DNA from: Hawksworthiomyces lignivorus
Lineage: Eukaryota; Ascomycota; Sordariomycetes; Ophiostomatales; Ophiostomataceae
Direction: 5' to 3'
NCBI GenBank assembly: GCA_002917075.1
Contig: NTMA01000027.1
Location: 248,001 to 312,000, forward strand
DNA: 64,000 nucleotides
Shown here: positions 1 through 10,522 of the stretch, one piece after another
How positions within the stretch are numbered: the first letter of the stretch is position 1
Layout of the letters: the number at the start of each line of letters is the position of its first letter
Program-made: the position numbers and the translations under genes
The notes under the pieces: generated by a model
Told to the model about the DNA's origin: nothing
The model's input: only the letters and a program-made list of their open reading frames with translations
Databases searched by the model: none

Positions 1-2690
1 ACCCGAGTCTATACCAGCAATGACGCTTTTCTAGAAGAGTTATCACATAATAAGGATGTTTCCGTGGTGGACTTAGGAGGCCGCATTGTGACACCGGGCC
101 TAATCGACATCCACTCTCACGCTGGTGTACGCGTGACGCCTCAGCTCTGGTCTACCGAAGATGTGACTGAAACCTCATCGCCAGTCACTCCCTGGGGTCG
201 CGCTGTTGACGCCCTTAAGCCGCATGACCCTGCCATCCCAATTATTGCGGCTGGCGGTGTGACGACGTCCCTAGTCCTAACAGGCGCCAAAAATCTCATC
301 TCTGGCGAAGGCGTTGTCATCAAAATGAAGAAAGCCGACTCCATCCTCGGTTTAGTCCTCCGAGATCCGTTAAGCAGCAGCAGCAGCAGCGCCGACTCTG
401 TACAGTTACGTCAAAAGATGCAGCATCAGCCAAAGCCACAGCGATACTTGAAGATGGCCGTCGGCGAGAATCAGAAGCGGCAGTTTCAAAATACCCCCGG
501 CGGCCCCGTGAACCGAATCGGCGAATCCTACTGGATGCGGAAAGCGTTCGATGCCGCTCGTCGTGTCAAGACGGAGCAGGACCGGTGGTGCATGGCGGCG
601 GCGTCGCCGGGGAGCCGCCGGCTTCTGACTAGCGAGTACCCGCGCTCGCTCGAGTGGCAGACGCTCGTCGACGTCCTGCGTGGCGACATGCGCGTCAATG
701 TGCACGGCTACGAGCCTGAGGACCTCCTCGCCGTGCTGGACCACGCCGACGAGTTCGCCTTCAACGTCACAGCATTCCATCATGCGCTGCACTCGGATCA
801 GGTGGCGGCCGAGCTCAAGTCGCGCGGCATCGCCGTCGTCGGCTTTTCGGACTCGTGGGGCGACAAGCAAGAGCTGTACAATGTGAGCTCATACTTGCCC
901 AAGCGCGTGGCCGACTGGGGCATTCCCTTCGTTCTCACGCGCGACCACCCGGCTGAGCACGGACGGTGGCTTGCGTATGAGGCGCAAATCGCGCATCACT
1001 TTGGACTGGACACAGAACACGCTATCGCGTCCGTCATCGGCGAGCCGGCAAAGCTGTTGGGTCTGGACAACCGGCTCGGCTATGTGCGACCTGGATACGA
1101 CGCAGACCTCGTCGTCTGGGACCGTCACCCGTTGCGGGTTGGCGCCATGCCTTTGGAGGTGTTTATCGATGGTGAGAGCGTTGTACGCGCCTCGGATAGA
1201 TTTTGGAGCGCCTCTGAGGGAGCATTATACGACAGGAAGGCACCGGCATCAAGACCGACAGGCGAGGATGAAGGAGAATGTCGGATCGGCCAATCTGATT
1301 TAGTGATTCACGGCGTCACAACAAGTTTTCTAGGCGTGGCCGGCACACAAACGGAGATTAGTGGCAGCAATCTATCCGTTGTGATTCGCTCAGGTGAAAT
1401 TTTATGCGTTGGACAAGGATCGTGTCAAGATGTGGCCAAACAGGCCGTTGCTGAAGGCGTTCCGTCCGTGAATATTAACGATGGCCGCATTCTTCCAGTA
1501 CGTATGACATATTGCATATATACGTTTCATATTTGAGCTGGCAAGGAAGCTAATTTGGTTAATTGCAGGGCCTCACTATAGTCACACGCCAGCATGGCCT
1601 TGCCGAGATGCGCCAGGAGCCGAGTACTACTGATGGTTATTCCGATGGCAGCGAGCTAGCTCACCCCTTATCGGCGAAATTTGGTATCAAATTCGATGGT
1701 ATTCATCTTGAGAGAAGTTATCGCGGCGGAGTGACTCGCATTGTGACGCCACCACTTACTACAGGCTTCCTGCACGGTATCAGCGCCTTGTTTCGGTCAG
1801 GAGCAGAGAGCGGTATGCAGACCTGTGGTGCTCTTAGATATGCGAAGAATGAGTCCAAAGACATATACTTATTATGGGTCGGGACTAACTTGCAGTTTTA
1901 GTTCTTGATGCTGGAGCCATTCTTAAGCCTGATTCCGCTCTACATTTCACGATAGGACATGATGGCAAAAGTAAGTACATAAGGACACCCAGATGCTCAA
2001 CCTTCTATTCGTTGCACCTAGTTCGCTCTAAGACACCAATTAATTCTCAATAATACAGATGCACAGACACCCTCAATCACATCACAAATCAACACGCTGC
2101 GAGATCTCTTGACGGCGCAAAAGCACATACATCCTGTCTACCAGAGCGCTGCCCGAGGTGATTTGCCAGTAGTGGTCCATACTAACAACAAAGATGTCAT
2201 CGCCCACATGGTGGCCATTAAGCGCGAGACCAGTGCGCATATTGTAATCATGGGTGGCGCGGAAGCGCACCTCGTGGCCGCTGAGCTGGCCGCAGCCGAT
2301 GTGCCTGTCATAGTAGCTCCATTCTGGGCCTGTGAGCGCTTGTTCTTCGATAGCCGAAATTGTCTACCTGGGCCACCACTGACGGATGCGCTGGGCCCGC
2401 AGGTGCTTCTAGAAGCAGGTGTGCGAGTGGCCATCTCCAACTGGGACGACACGAACAACCATATCCGCAATAGCATCTGGGAAGCCGGCTGGCTTGCGGG
2501 CCCGCTCAATCATAGCTTGGCGTTGGATCTGGTCTCGCGAAATATTGAGGACATTCTGCGGCTACCTCATTCGAAAGATATGGTAGTGTACGAAGGCAAT
2601 CCATTTGACTTTGGTGCCCGTGTGGCACTTATATTTGAGCAGGGATCAGTACGTGCTTGCTTTCCAGATGTGGACGGACCTGTGATTTAA
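1..2690 (+). CDS. Two-domain amidohydrolase (5' end outside window)
   Basis: Metal-dependent hydrolase of the amidohydrolase superfamily; the substrate cannot be told, though fungal relatives are often labelled CE9-like. Exons <1..1497, 1569..1812, 1902..1970, 2059..2690; the frame is open to base 1, so the N-terminus is missing and 813 residues are visible. The first domain has the metal-binding motif TPGLIDIHSHAG, then AGGVTTSLVLTG, a His-rich AFHHALHSD, TRDHPAEHG, and the closing strand GYDADLVVWDRHP. From about base 1290 a second, similar domain starts (QSDLVIHGVTTSF), but its equivalent of the HxH segment reads LPGLTIVTRQHG, so it is probably catalytically inactive. Introns of 71, 89 and 88 nt have GTACGT, GTATGC and GTAAGT donors and in-frame joins. 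A run of Ser codons (about 372-390) is a small repeat. Function class is sure, specificity is not. Confidence 0.85.
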
Positions 2691-3234
2691 GACCTGTATG
2701 TTCACGGCTATGAAACTTCGAGAACACAAATCTAGAAAAAAAAAAAAATAAAATAAAATAAAATAAAAAAGCAGGTCTGTTTTAAGATTGGCTTTTTGGC
2801 TAATTAATGCACTCAAAAAAATTATTTTGACAACCTATGGATACTTCAAAATCTGGCCTACAGCTTGAAGCAGACCCAGCCTAAAAAGGACGAAAGTGGT
2901 GATTGCGTGACTGACTAATTTAGGGCAACCGACGAAGTCAAGCAAGCTAAACACGCACCTAGGTATCAGAACCTAAAAGTTCTTCAAGGTGCTAATAGAG
3001 CAGACTGCAAGCTACCTACGCGCTCCCACATAATCATAGAGCCGACTCAAGTAGGGTCAGGTTGATGTAGCATATTGGTAATCTGTACCGGGAAAGTGTG
3101 TTCGTTGGGGAAACAATACATAGTATTAATAGAGGCGCCTCCCCAGTTCAATATACAGTACATAACTTGCTGATTAAATATACAGCTTATTGTTTTAGGG
3201 TCCGAGATCAAATCTTAGAATCCACAAATCTGGC
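2691..3234. other. Intergenic region between convergent genes
   Basis: Lies between the convergent amidohydrolase and polysaccharide deacetylase. It holds an A-rich stretch near 2735-2768 made of AAAAT units, probably 3' UTR or polyadenylation context. No gene seen. Confidence 0.6.
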
Positions 3235-4078
3235 TTAACATGTAGTTGCCCCATTACCTGTGAAGTTGCCTGCCTGGTACATGCCATCAGCATCGTCTAG
3301 ACACTCAGCTGTTGATGGGTTAGCAGGGGACTTATGATGGGGGGCAGGGCAGAAGAGAAGAGTACGGCATACCAACTGTAACCAGCTTTAGGTTGTTTGT
3401 CTTGGCCCAGTTGATCAGCCACGGTACCAGTGTGTTCACTGTGCTATCGTATGTCTCGTGCATGAGTGGGATGTGACCATTGCCGCTGGCGCCGGCGGCC
3501 GAGAAGGTCTGCTCGCTCTGCGCAGCGGTCTTGTGGTTCCAGTCGCCGGCATCGACGTCGTCCGTAATGACCTTGTAGCCGAGCGACTTGAGCGTAGCCA
3601 GCATGGACGCGCTGGTGGAGAGATTCGGAGGCCGCATGTAAGCGGGCTTGCGGCCGAAGATGTTGACCATGGCCTGCTCGACGCGCGTCATCTGGTCGGT
3701 TATTTGGGCAGCGCTCATTCCCGACAGTGACTTGTGCTCCCACGTATGAGACGCAACCTGATGTCCGCCCTCGTATGCGGCTTTGACGGCGTCGGCGTGC
3801 TTGTAGATGCAACCGTACAACGTGCCAGTCCAAAAGAACGTGCCCTTCGCACCGGCCTTGTCAAGGTGATCCAACAGCGCTTGGGTGTATTGGTATGGTC
3901 CATCATCAAATGCCGGCGCAAATACGCCTGGCTTGGTGCAGTGCGTGATAACAGTGCCTGGTGTAGGGCTGCGGCGGAAGACGTCAATGGGCGACTCAAT
4001 GGGCCGCGCTGCCGCACTTTCCAACAGAAGCATCATCGCAAGAGCTGCCGAAGCAGCGGAGCAACGCCAACTAGCCAT
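3235..4078 (-). CDS. Secreted polysaccharide (chitin) deacetylase, CE4/NodB
   Basis: Predicted to remove N-acetyl groups from chitin or chito-oligomers outside the cell or in the wall. Model complement(join(3235..3308,3373..4078)), 259 aa. A signal peptide of about 24 residues ends at SAAA-RP. The NodB motifs are in order: FDDGP (D58, D59), SHTWEH (H111, H115), RPPN (R149), GDWN (D179) and LMHE (H207). The last intron (64 nt; GTATGC donor, gctaac branch, AG acceptor) is needed: it replaces a frame-end tail with TVAECLDDADGMYQ and a C-terminal Cys, the usual ending of fungal CE4 enzymes of this size. No chitin-binding module is seen. It is transcribed toward the amidohydrolase and lies near no other obviously linked gene. 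Confidence 0.92.
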
Positions 4079-5835
4079 TTTTACGTGTAACTCGACCTAC
4101 TCAGAAAGGATTTTAGATGCGCGTAGTAGAGAATATCGAATGAGGAATAGGCTGCCTTTTTTTTTTTTTTTTTTCTGTTATGGATAGATTTTTCGTCCAG
4201 AGCAATGATAAAAGCAGCGCACGACAGCAGTGCTCTAACCCCACAATCGACGGCAATATAAGAGGCCTTGGCGGATTTGCTTTAGCTCTTGTTGCTCAAT
4301 TCATCCATATTATTGCGGACATTGCTTGTGGGTAAGACTCGGGTCTGTGGCTAATCACATGCGGTATGCAGTACTAATGTAGATCTCGGCTCGAATTCTG
4401 AAATTCGTGAAGTAAATAGAGCAACTTTCGATGACAAACGTGAGTCCCAAATTGCTAGCAAATCCGGTGAATGCAGAAACAAGACACTAGTCTCAGGATA
4501 GTTGCTCACAAACAACACAGCTCATATCATTTGGCATCATCGTAGGCTCATAAGCAATTATGACGAAGTAAGTGGACTATGATGTGGATGGATGGATTGG
4601 GCGTTGTCTGAGAGCTGGACAATTTTAGGAGGCTGCACTAACATTACCTCTGCCTTCAATCCTTGCCTTTGCCATCCCCAGTGCCAGGGCTGTCTTGCTC
4701 GATTCAATTGTCGTCCTTCAAGTCGACCTCCTAGTATAATCCTCCTATGGCCCGCCGGCAACAATTTCTACCCGCAGTCATGATCTGTCCTAGACGAAGC
4801 AAGCTCAGTGGTTTCAATAACTATTGAGTCCCGAACTGAGTGACAAGCCAAGAACTCCAAAGACAGCAACCGCCCAAGACGACGTCGGCTAAGGTTCTCA
4901 ACAGCGCTGATCGGCGAGCGTTTTTCTAACACTCTGGCGACGGAGGTAGACTGCTGGTCGTTGTGATTCTCGTAGCTAAGATTGTCCGCGCCGGTAGAGG
5001 TCTTTGGCAATGCTGCTAGTAGCAATTTGGGACAACGCCGGATTTTCAGTTCTGCAGATAGCATCAACGTCTGTAGCTGTAGCCATCTAATCTATGGCAG
5101 GGCCATCATTAGTGTTATCAGCAAACCATCATATTCACATTCTGTACGAGGGATCGAGAATCGCATATCGGTAAGGCCTTCGCCTGATGTGGTTCGAGAT
5201 AGTCCAGAGGAGAACTGGGCAACCTGTAGCGGCCGTGCAAGAACCGGCCACAACATGTTTGAAATATCATACGTGTCAGCACTGTCTGCTCACTGCCTTC
5301 CCGAAAAAGGTGGAGAACTTGTTTCTTTTCCAAGCGTACGAATAACTACGTAGTAAAAGAGAGGAGAAGACTATTGGGTCTCACTTGAGTAATTAGCACA
5401 GTACGTACAATACATGTGCACTGTAACTGCAGAATACTGTCTATTATCTTGTACCTCGCCAGGTGGTTGGTACAACAGGGGTCCTGTGTATGCACGTTAA
5501 TGGAGCATTGCAGGTCATGTTGCATTTGGCTTCGAGTAAGTCGGTTGGTTATCGAGATGGACAACTCACGGAATCGTCCGTGGCCCCCACAATCAAAATA
5601 ATCGTTCTCCTATGTACAATTACCCATTTCCATCCCCCAGCGCTCTTGTTTTCAGCTTTCCCGTATGTCCGAGACCCTTTCTCTTGACTGGATTTACCCT
5701 GACCGACTGTAAAAAAAAAAAAAAAAAAGCTTTTCCGCTGGGTTCCCGACTGTCATGCAGTTTTTAGTGGTCCCCTCCCCCCAAAAAAACCCATATTTCG
5801 ACAATGTGAAATCCAATCCACGGAAAACACGTCTG
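4079..5835. other. Intergenic region, 1.76 kb
   Basis: Holds the promoter of the chitin deacetylase (its right side is upstream of base 4078) and the 3' flank of the next gene. There are T18 and A18 homopolymers near 4157 and 5712. Short open frames (for example minus 4768-5067 and plus 4982-5353) have no recognisable domain, signal peptide or splice support, so I do not call them genes. Confidence 0.5.
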
Positions 5836-7316
5836 CTAATTAAACTGTTTCCTCTTTCTGGTGGACCTGGGTGAAGATTTTACCATTTTGCCCGTCCGCT
5901 TGTCTCTTTCTCTTATTTTTCTAGTTACTGTCTCTTTGGTTGGCTTCCGTGTTTGCCGCCTCTCTCTTGATGCAGCTTTAGCAGCTTTAGCACTAGCCAC
6001 AGTTGTGGCCGTCAAATGCTTAGTCCCCTCGGCGTTGGCCTCCTGTGCCTTTTTTTGATTTGCAGCCGCAATGCGAGCGCTTCGCCGTGGAATGGCCGTC
6101 GAGGAATTTATCGAAGGAGCAGACAGTGATACCGATGATGCAGCGTCAGAATGGTGCTGCGTGACATCAAGAGCGCGAGGCATTCTTGGTTTTTTCGTCC
6201 GATGCGGCGAGCTATTTTCTCCTTCATCAACTGTGAATGCTATGCCTGTTGACTTCTCACCTTGAAGCTTATTGTTAAAATCGCTTCGTCGACGTTTGCG
6301 ACCCTGTTCGAACGATAGCATGGATAAGGAGGGTGCAGTATTTGTTGTAGACGGTGAAGTTTTGCTTGCATTGGTATCATAGCCCCCGAGATCGTCATTT
6401 TTAAGCTTGGCATTGCTGCTATTGCTGTTACTGAAGCTGCCACTGTTATAAATCTGCTCCGCTGTCTCTGCGTCAATAAGTGGAAATTGATCCAAGACCC
6501 AATTCAAGTAGCGCGCTGATATCTGGTCGCGTTCTTGTTGAAATCGCTCCAGCTTATGACGTTGCCGCACATATAGACGGCATAGATAATCTAGATACTC
6601 AGCCCACGTCGTGGCTATGTCTTGGGCCGATCTGTCCATGACGAATGTAAAGGGCCGTGTCAGTCCAAGCATTAGTCTGCGCTGCTTAGCTTCTTCGTTG
6701 AAAATCGCGAGACTCTCCGTCGTCTTTCTGGATCTCCATCGTTGCAGCTGAAAAAAATCCCAGCTCCTGAACTGCCGGATAAACACATTCCATGGGTCTT
6801 CAGATGTTTGTTCAAATGTCTGCCATGGCTGCCACAAGCTAGTATTGGCTTTGGGATCACTGGCTACATCTCGTAATTTGTCTATGTGGTACAGTGGCCG
6901 GCCCCCTTGACGGATTAGCGCCTCGTACGCATCTTCTTCGTCCTGTATCTTCTTTTCTAGCATATCGTCCGCGTCTAGCGAGACATCGGAGGAGGGTGTT
7001 GATATACGGCGGCGACCACTTCGTGTCAAGGCTTGCGATAACTTGGCGGAGACTTCGTTCATATTAACAGGCCGTGAGGTCGCCATTCCTGGCCCTCCCT
7101 CGACATTACAGCGGTCTCTGGTGCATTCTGTTAGGCTGAAAAATAACGACAGGAAGATAAGGCAGTGGGCTTTGAGTACCTAAGTCTCTGCATAAATGAC
7201 TCTGTCAAGTTCTCCGGATCCTCGACTGTGACCACTCTACCATTCTCCTCCAGATAACTATCGAGTTGCTCATCATTGTATTTGATGATGTCCCGCGAAA
7301 ATAGTTTTGCTGCCAT
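5836..7316 (-). CDS. Unknown conserved-type protein with basic C-terminus, probably nuclear
   Basis: I do not recognise the family. Best model complement(join(5836..7117,7180..7316)), about 472 aa. Exon 1 encodes MAAKLFSRDIIKYNDEQLDS and joins in frame to exon 2. The intron is 62 nt with a GTACTC donor and a cctaac branch point. An alternative acceptor at 7136 gives a 44-nt intron and adds six residues, also in frame. Roughly the first 250 residues are rich in Trp, Arg and aromatic residues (DPWNVFIRQFRSWDFFQLQR, then LCRLYVRQRHKLERFQQERD, likely helical). The remainder is Ser/Thr-rich, with KRRRS, KKPR and RKRKQ clusters suggesting nuclear import. The gene is divergent from the FHA-kinase with about 760 bp between them. 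Starting at the internal ATG (7086) is possible but would discard the spliced exon. Confidence 0.65.
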
Positions 7317-8072
7317 CTGAAGGTCGAGGTGCTGGCGTTGTCTAGCTTCTGCCGCCTTAAATTAATAGGCCACAAATGCGAAAAGAAAAGGGATAGACTA
7401 TTTGTACTAGGTGGTCGGATAGACTCCATGCCCAGAGGGCAGAGCTTCGTATTATTACAGGTGACCAATGAAAAAAGGGGGTTCTTAGCAGCCGATGTCA
7501 ATTGGTTGATTGGAGGTTACAGCACACAGTAAGAAGGACGGTCTGGCGCATACTTTTTTGTGCGTACACAGGAGGCTAATTATACACCCTCCTCACACCA
7601 TCCTACTCACTATATATGGAAGTCAGTTTTGCGGAAAGGAGCCAGTCGTCCGCCAATTCTGGCGAGTGTGTGTATCAAGAAACGAGCCTCGTTTTCTTTT
7701 TTCACGCACATTCAGGCAGACACGACAATATGCAATTATGTGATGATGCTGCTCTGTGACACACCCCATCACACCCTCTTAGCATACAGGCTTGTCAGCT
7801 CTGGCACCATGACTGATTGTTGTGAATATTGGACGTCTCTACCCGATTAACAACGCAAGCATGACCAAGACTTGTCGCCATATCTTTCCTACGCGCGCGG
7901 GTTAACACGAAGCCGGAAGGAAGAAGGTGATAATTGAAAAAAAGTACAAGGCTGAGCCAGACTGTTTCTACGTATATATTGTATGTCTTTAGTACCCATG
8001 TCCCCTTCTCTAGACATGCTTTGGACACCCCAGTCACCAAGCTCGCTGCCACTATTACTGTAATTCCGCACC
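7317..8072. promoter_or_regulatory. Shared divergent promoter region
   Basis: The 756 bp between the two divergent starts at 7316 (-) and 8073 (+) must contain both promoters. No recognisable operator or strong TATA signal was identified. Short frames across it look random. Confidence 0.5.
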
Positions 8073-10522
8073 ATGGCTCCTGTTGACTTTGTCGTTGCCC
8101 TCTACTTTTTATCAGATGAAGTTCGGAGGATTCTCTCTCCAAATACAGAATACTATGTGGCCGAAGAAGAGCACAGCGAAGTCATTGAGGCCACCACTCA
8201 TAAATCGAGTGGTGAGAACAAAGAGCCCGTCCGCGGCACTACACCACCTACTTTTCTAAATCGATATGCTGACTGGCGCGACGGCCCGAGGCTGGAGCTG
8301 CGCTGGGATGCTGAACGAAAAGACGCACGCGGGTTTATTATCGGATCTGCGGAGTCATCGTGTGATATTGTCATTTACGAGCACCAAAAATTCAAGGGCG
8401 TTAGCGCTGAACATGGTCTCCTCTCCTTTGACAATGATAATAGACTGATATACAAGGATTTACGAGATGCCGGACGAGACGGAGACGGAAGTGCCGTATC
8501 ATATGATGACAAAGGCGGCGAAAAACGTCGAAACTTTACCTGGCTTCTCTCTGGAACCGATTTTATCACTCAGACAACCAACATCGAACTTCGGCTTCAT
8601 GATGACTTGAAATTTCGAGTCTATGTCCCTTCACAAGATTTGGCCTCCCCTGAGTACACAAGAAAGGTGGAGGCATTCCGATCTGATCCAGTATCCATCA
8701 ACAACCTTCACTCTAACCCAGACGAGTCTCTGGTCAAGCTGTCTCTCAAAAGCGGCAAAACAACAGCAGCTCCCACCGGTAGTCATACACTCGCCACCGG
8801 TCCTATCCTAGTAACAGCCGGGTTTATTGGCTGCGGCGCATACGGGACCGTGAATAGACTCTACGATGTTAGTAAAGGTGGCTACATTGCACGAAAGACG
8901 CCAAAAGGTAAACTAGAGAATGAGGATAAACTTGTCTGGGAGCGGGAAATTCACTATCTTAGAATTGCGGCAACAGTAAGTAACACCTTCTTTTCTCCTA
9001 GTTTCCTTTTACATGAGTAGCAGCAATCTGTGCCATTCCCTGTCGCCGAGTTTTACTCTAAACGGCCATGAAACATATAAAAGACGGAAGATGCGATGAT
9101 ATTTAGAGGGAATGAACCTTTGGAAACGAATGATTTCTCAGGCAGACTAATACAAACCACTGCTGCTCATAGAACTCTACTTCTTCATTTTCCAACTACA
9201 GTCGTTATGTGGTGCAAATGATCTCCAGCACTCTAGATCCTCCTACCATCGACCTCGAATACGTGCCTTGTGGCACTCTTAGGGACCAACATCGTTCTGA
9301 GCCTGCGTCGCGTCAAGAAATATGGGTCGTACTTGAACAAACACTGAAGGCACTGGCCTTCCTCCACAGCCAGGGTATAACCCACCGCGATGTGAAGGCG
9401 AATAACATTCTCGTGCAGTATCGCGCTGCGACAGCAAGAACCGGTGCCAGAACCGCGTATGGCAGTGAGCTCATCCACATTAAGCTGACCGACTTTGGCC
9501 TCTCAAAGGATGGTGAATTAGCCACCTCCCGCATTGGCACAAGGCAGTATCGGGCTCCCGAGCTGTTTGTAGTAGGCCCGTATACTTCCGCCATCGATAT
9601 TTGGGCTACGGGTGTCATGGTCTACGAATTGGCACATAAGTTCCTGAAATTTCCGCATCTAGACGGCCACAAAATGTGCCGGCAGATTCTAAACACGGTC
9701 AAGCAGACTGCACCTGTCTGTAGCTTGGCTGCTTTTGTGGCCACCAACATGGTACTCTGGTCCCCTGAGAAACGCTGCAAAGCGCGAGGCGGTCTCGGAG
9801 TGCTCCATGAAACTTTATCTGCAGAAACAGGGGATGGCGCAAGCGCAGACTACAGCGCTGATCCAGCACCGCTCTTAGATTTTAATAGGCCATCGGACAG
9901 TCACCATATCTCGTCCAGTGACTACATGGACAAGGCTCCGCTACAGCTTCTCCGCCTCCCGGGCGCAAATGCGAGAATCATCCAAGAATCAGACACTAGC
10001 AACAACAACACGACGACGTCTAGTAGGCGAGCTAGCGGCTGCTTGGAAGAGGCTGCGCTGCCACTCGACAAGGCAACGCAATATCCACATTTGGATGAAC
10101 AGCAGCCAGCGAGAGGTCGAGCAGCCAAACGCTTTCTTGACGACGGCTTCAACGACAGCGATGACGATAATAACAGACTGCAGCCTGTAGTACCGCCGGC
10201 AAAGAGGCACCAGTCTGCTGCTGTTGCAGCCTCTCCTGAACCAACGACGCCCAGTGCGCAGTCTGGTACGGCCTCAACCCCCTTGTATGAAGAAGACGAT
10301 GGTGTTGATGACGGCGACCACACGCACACCACGAGCAACAGTGGCCTCAGCCAGCAAGAGTTTGAGCCTCCTCCGCCCGTCAACCTACGCCTCCACATCT
10401 GGGGCGTAGAGGACGGCAACCTAGATGCCAGCATCCATTGGGGCGACAGCTCGGCGGACAGGTCGAAGTTCAGTGAGACTAACTCGTCGCAGCGGGAATG
10501 GGAGGAAGCACGCAGGGGCTAG
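8073..10522 (+). CDS. FHA-type serine/threonine protein kinase
   Basis: Predicted Ser/Thr kinase of fungal signalling, 750 aa, model join(8073..8975,9173..10522). Residues about 70-190 resemble an FHA phosphopeptide-binding module (GFIIGSAESSCDIVI, then FKGVSAEHGLLSF and NIELRLHD). The kinase domain follows: glycine loop GCGAYGTV, lysine in YIARK, catalytic HRDVKANNIL (about 372), DFGLS (about 408), YRAPE (about 430), then IDIWATGVMVYE. The tail of about 230 residues is low-complexity, acidic and Ser/Pro-rich, with RAAKR and PPAKR basic spots. The 197-nt intron lies between alpha-C and the hinge; the acceptor at 9172 (gactaat branch) is the one that restores the frame leading into YVVQMI. The start is in a good context (gcaccATGG). 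The exact intron is less sure than the family. Confidence 0.85.
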
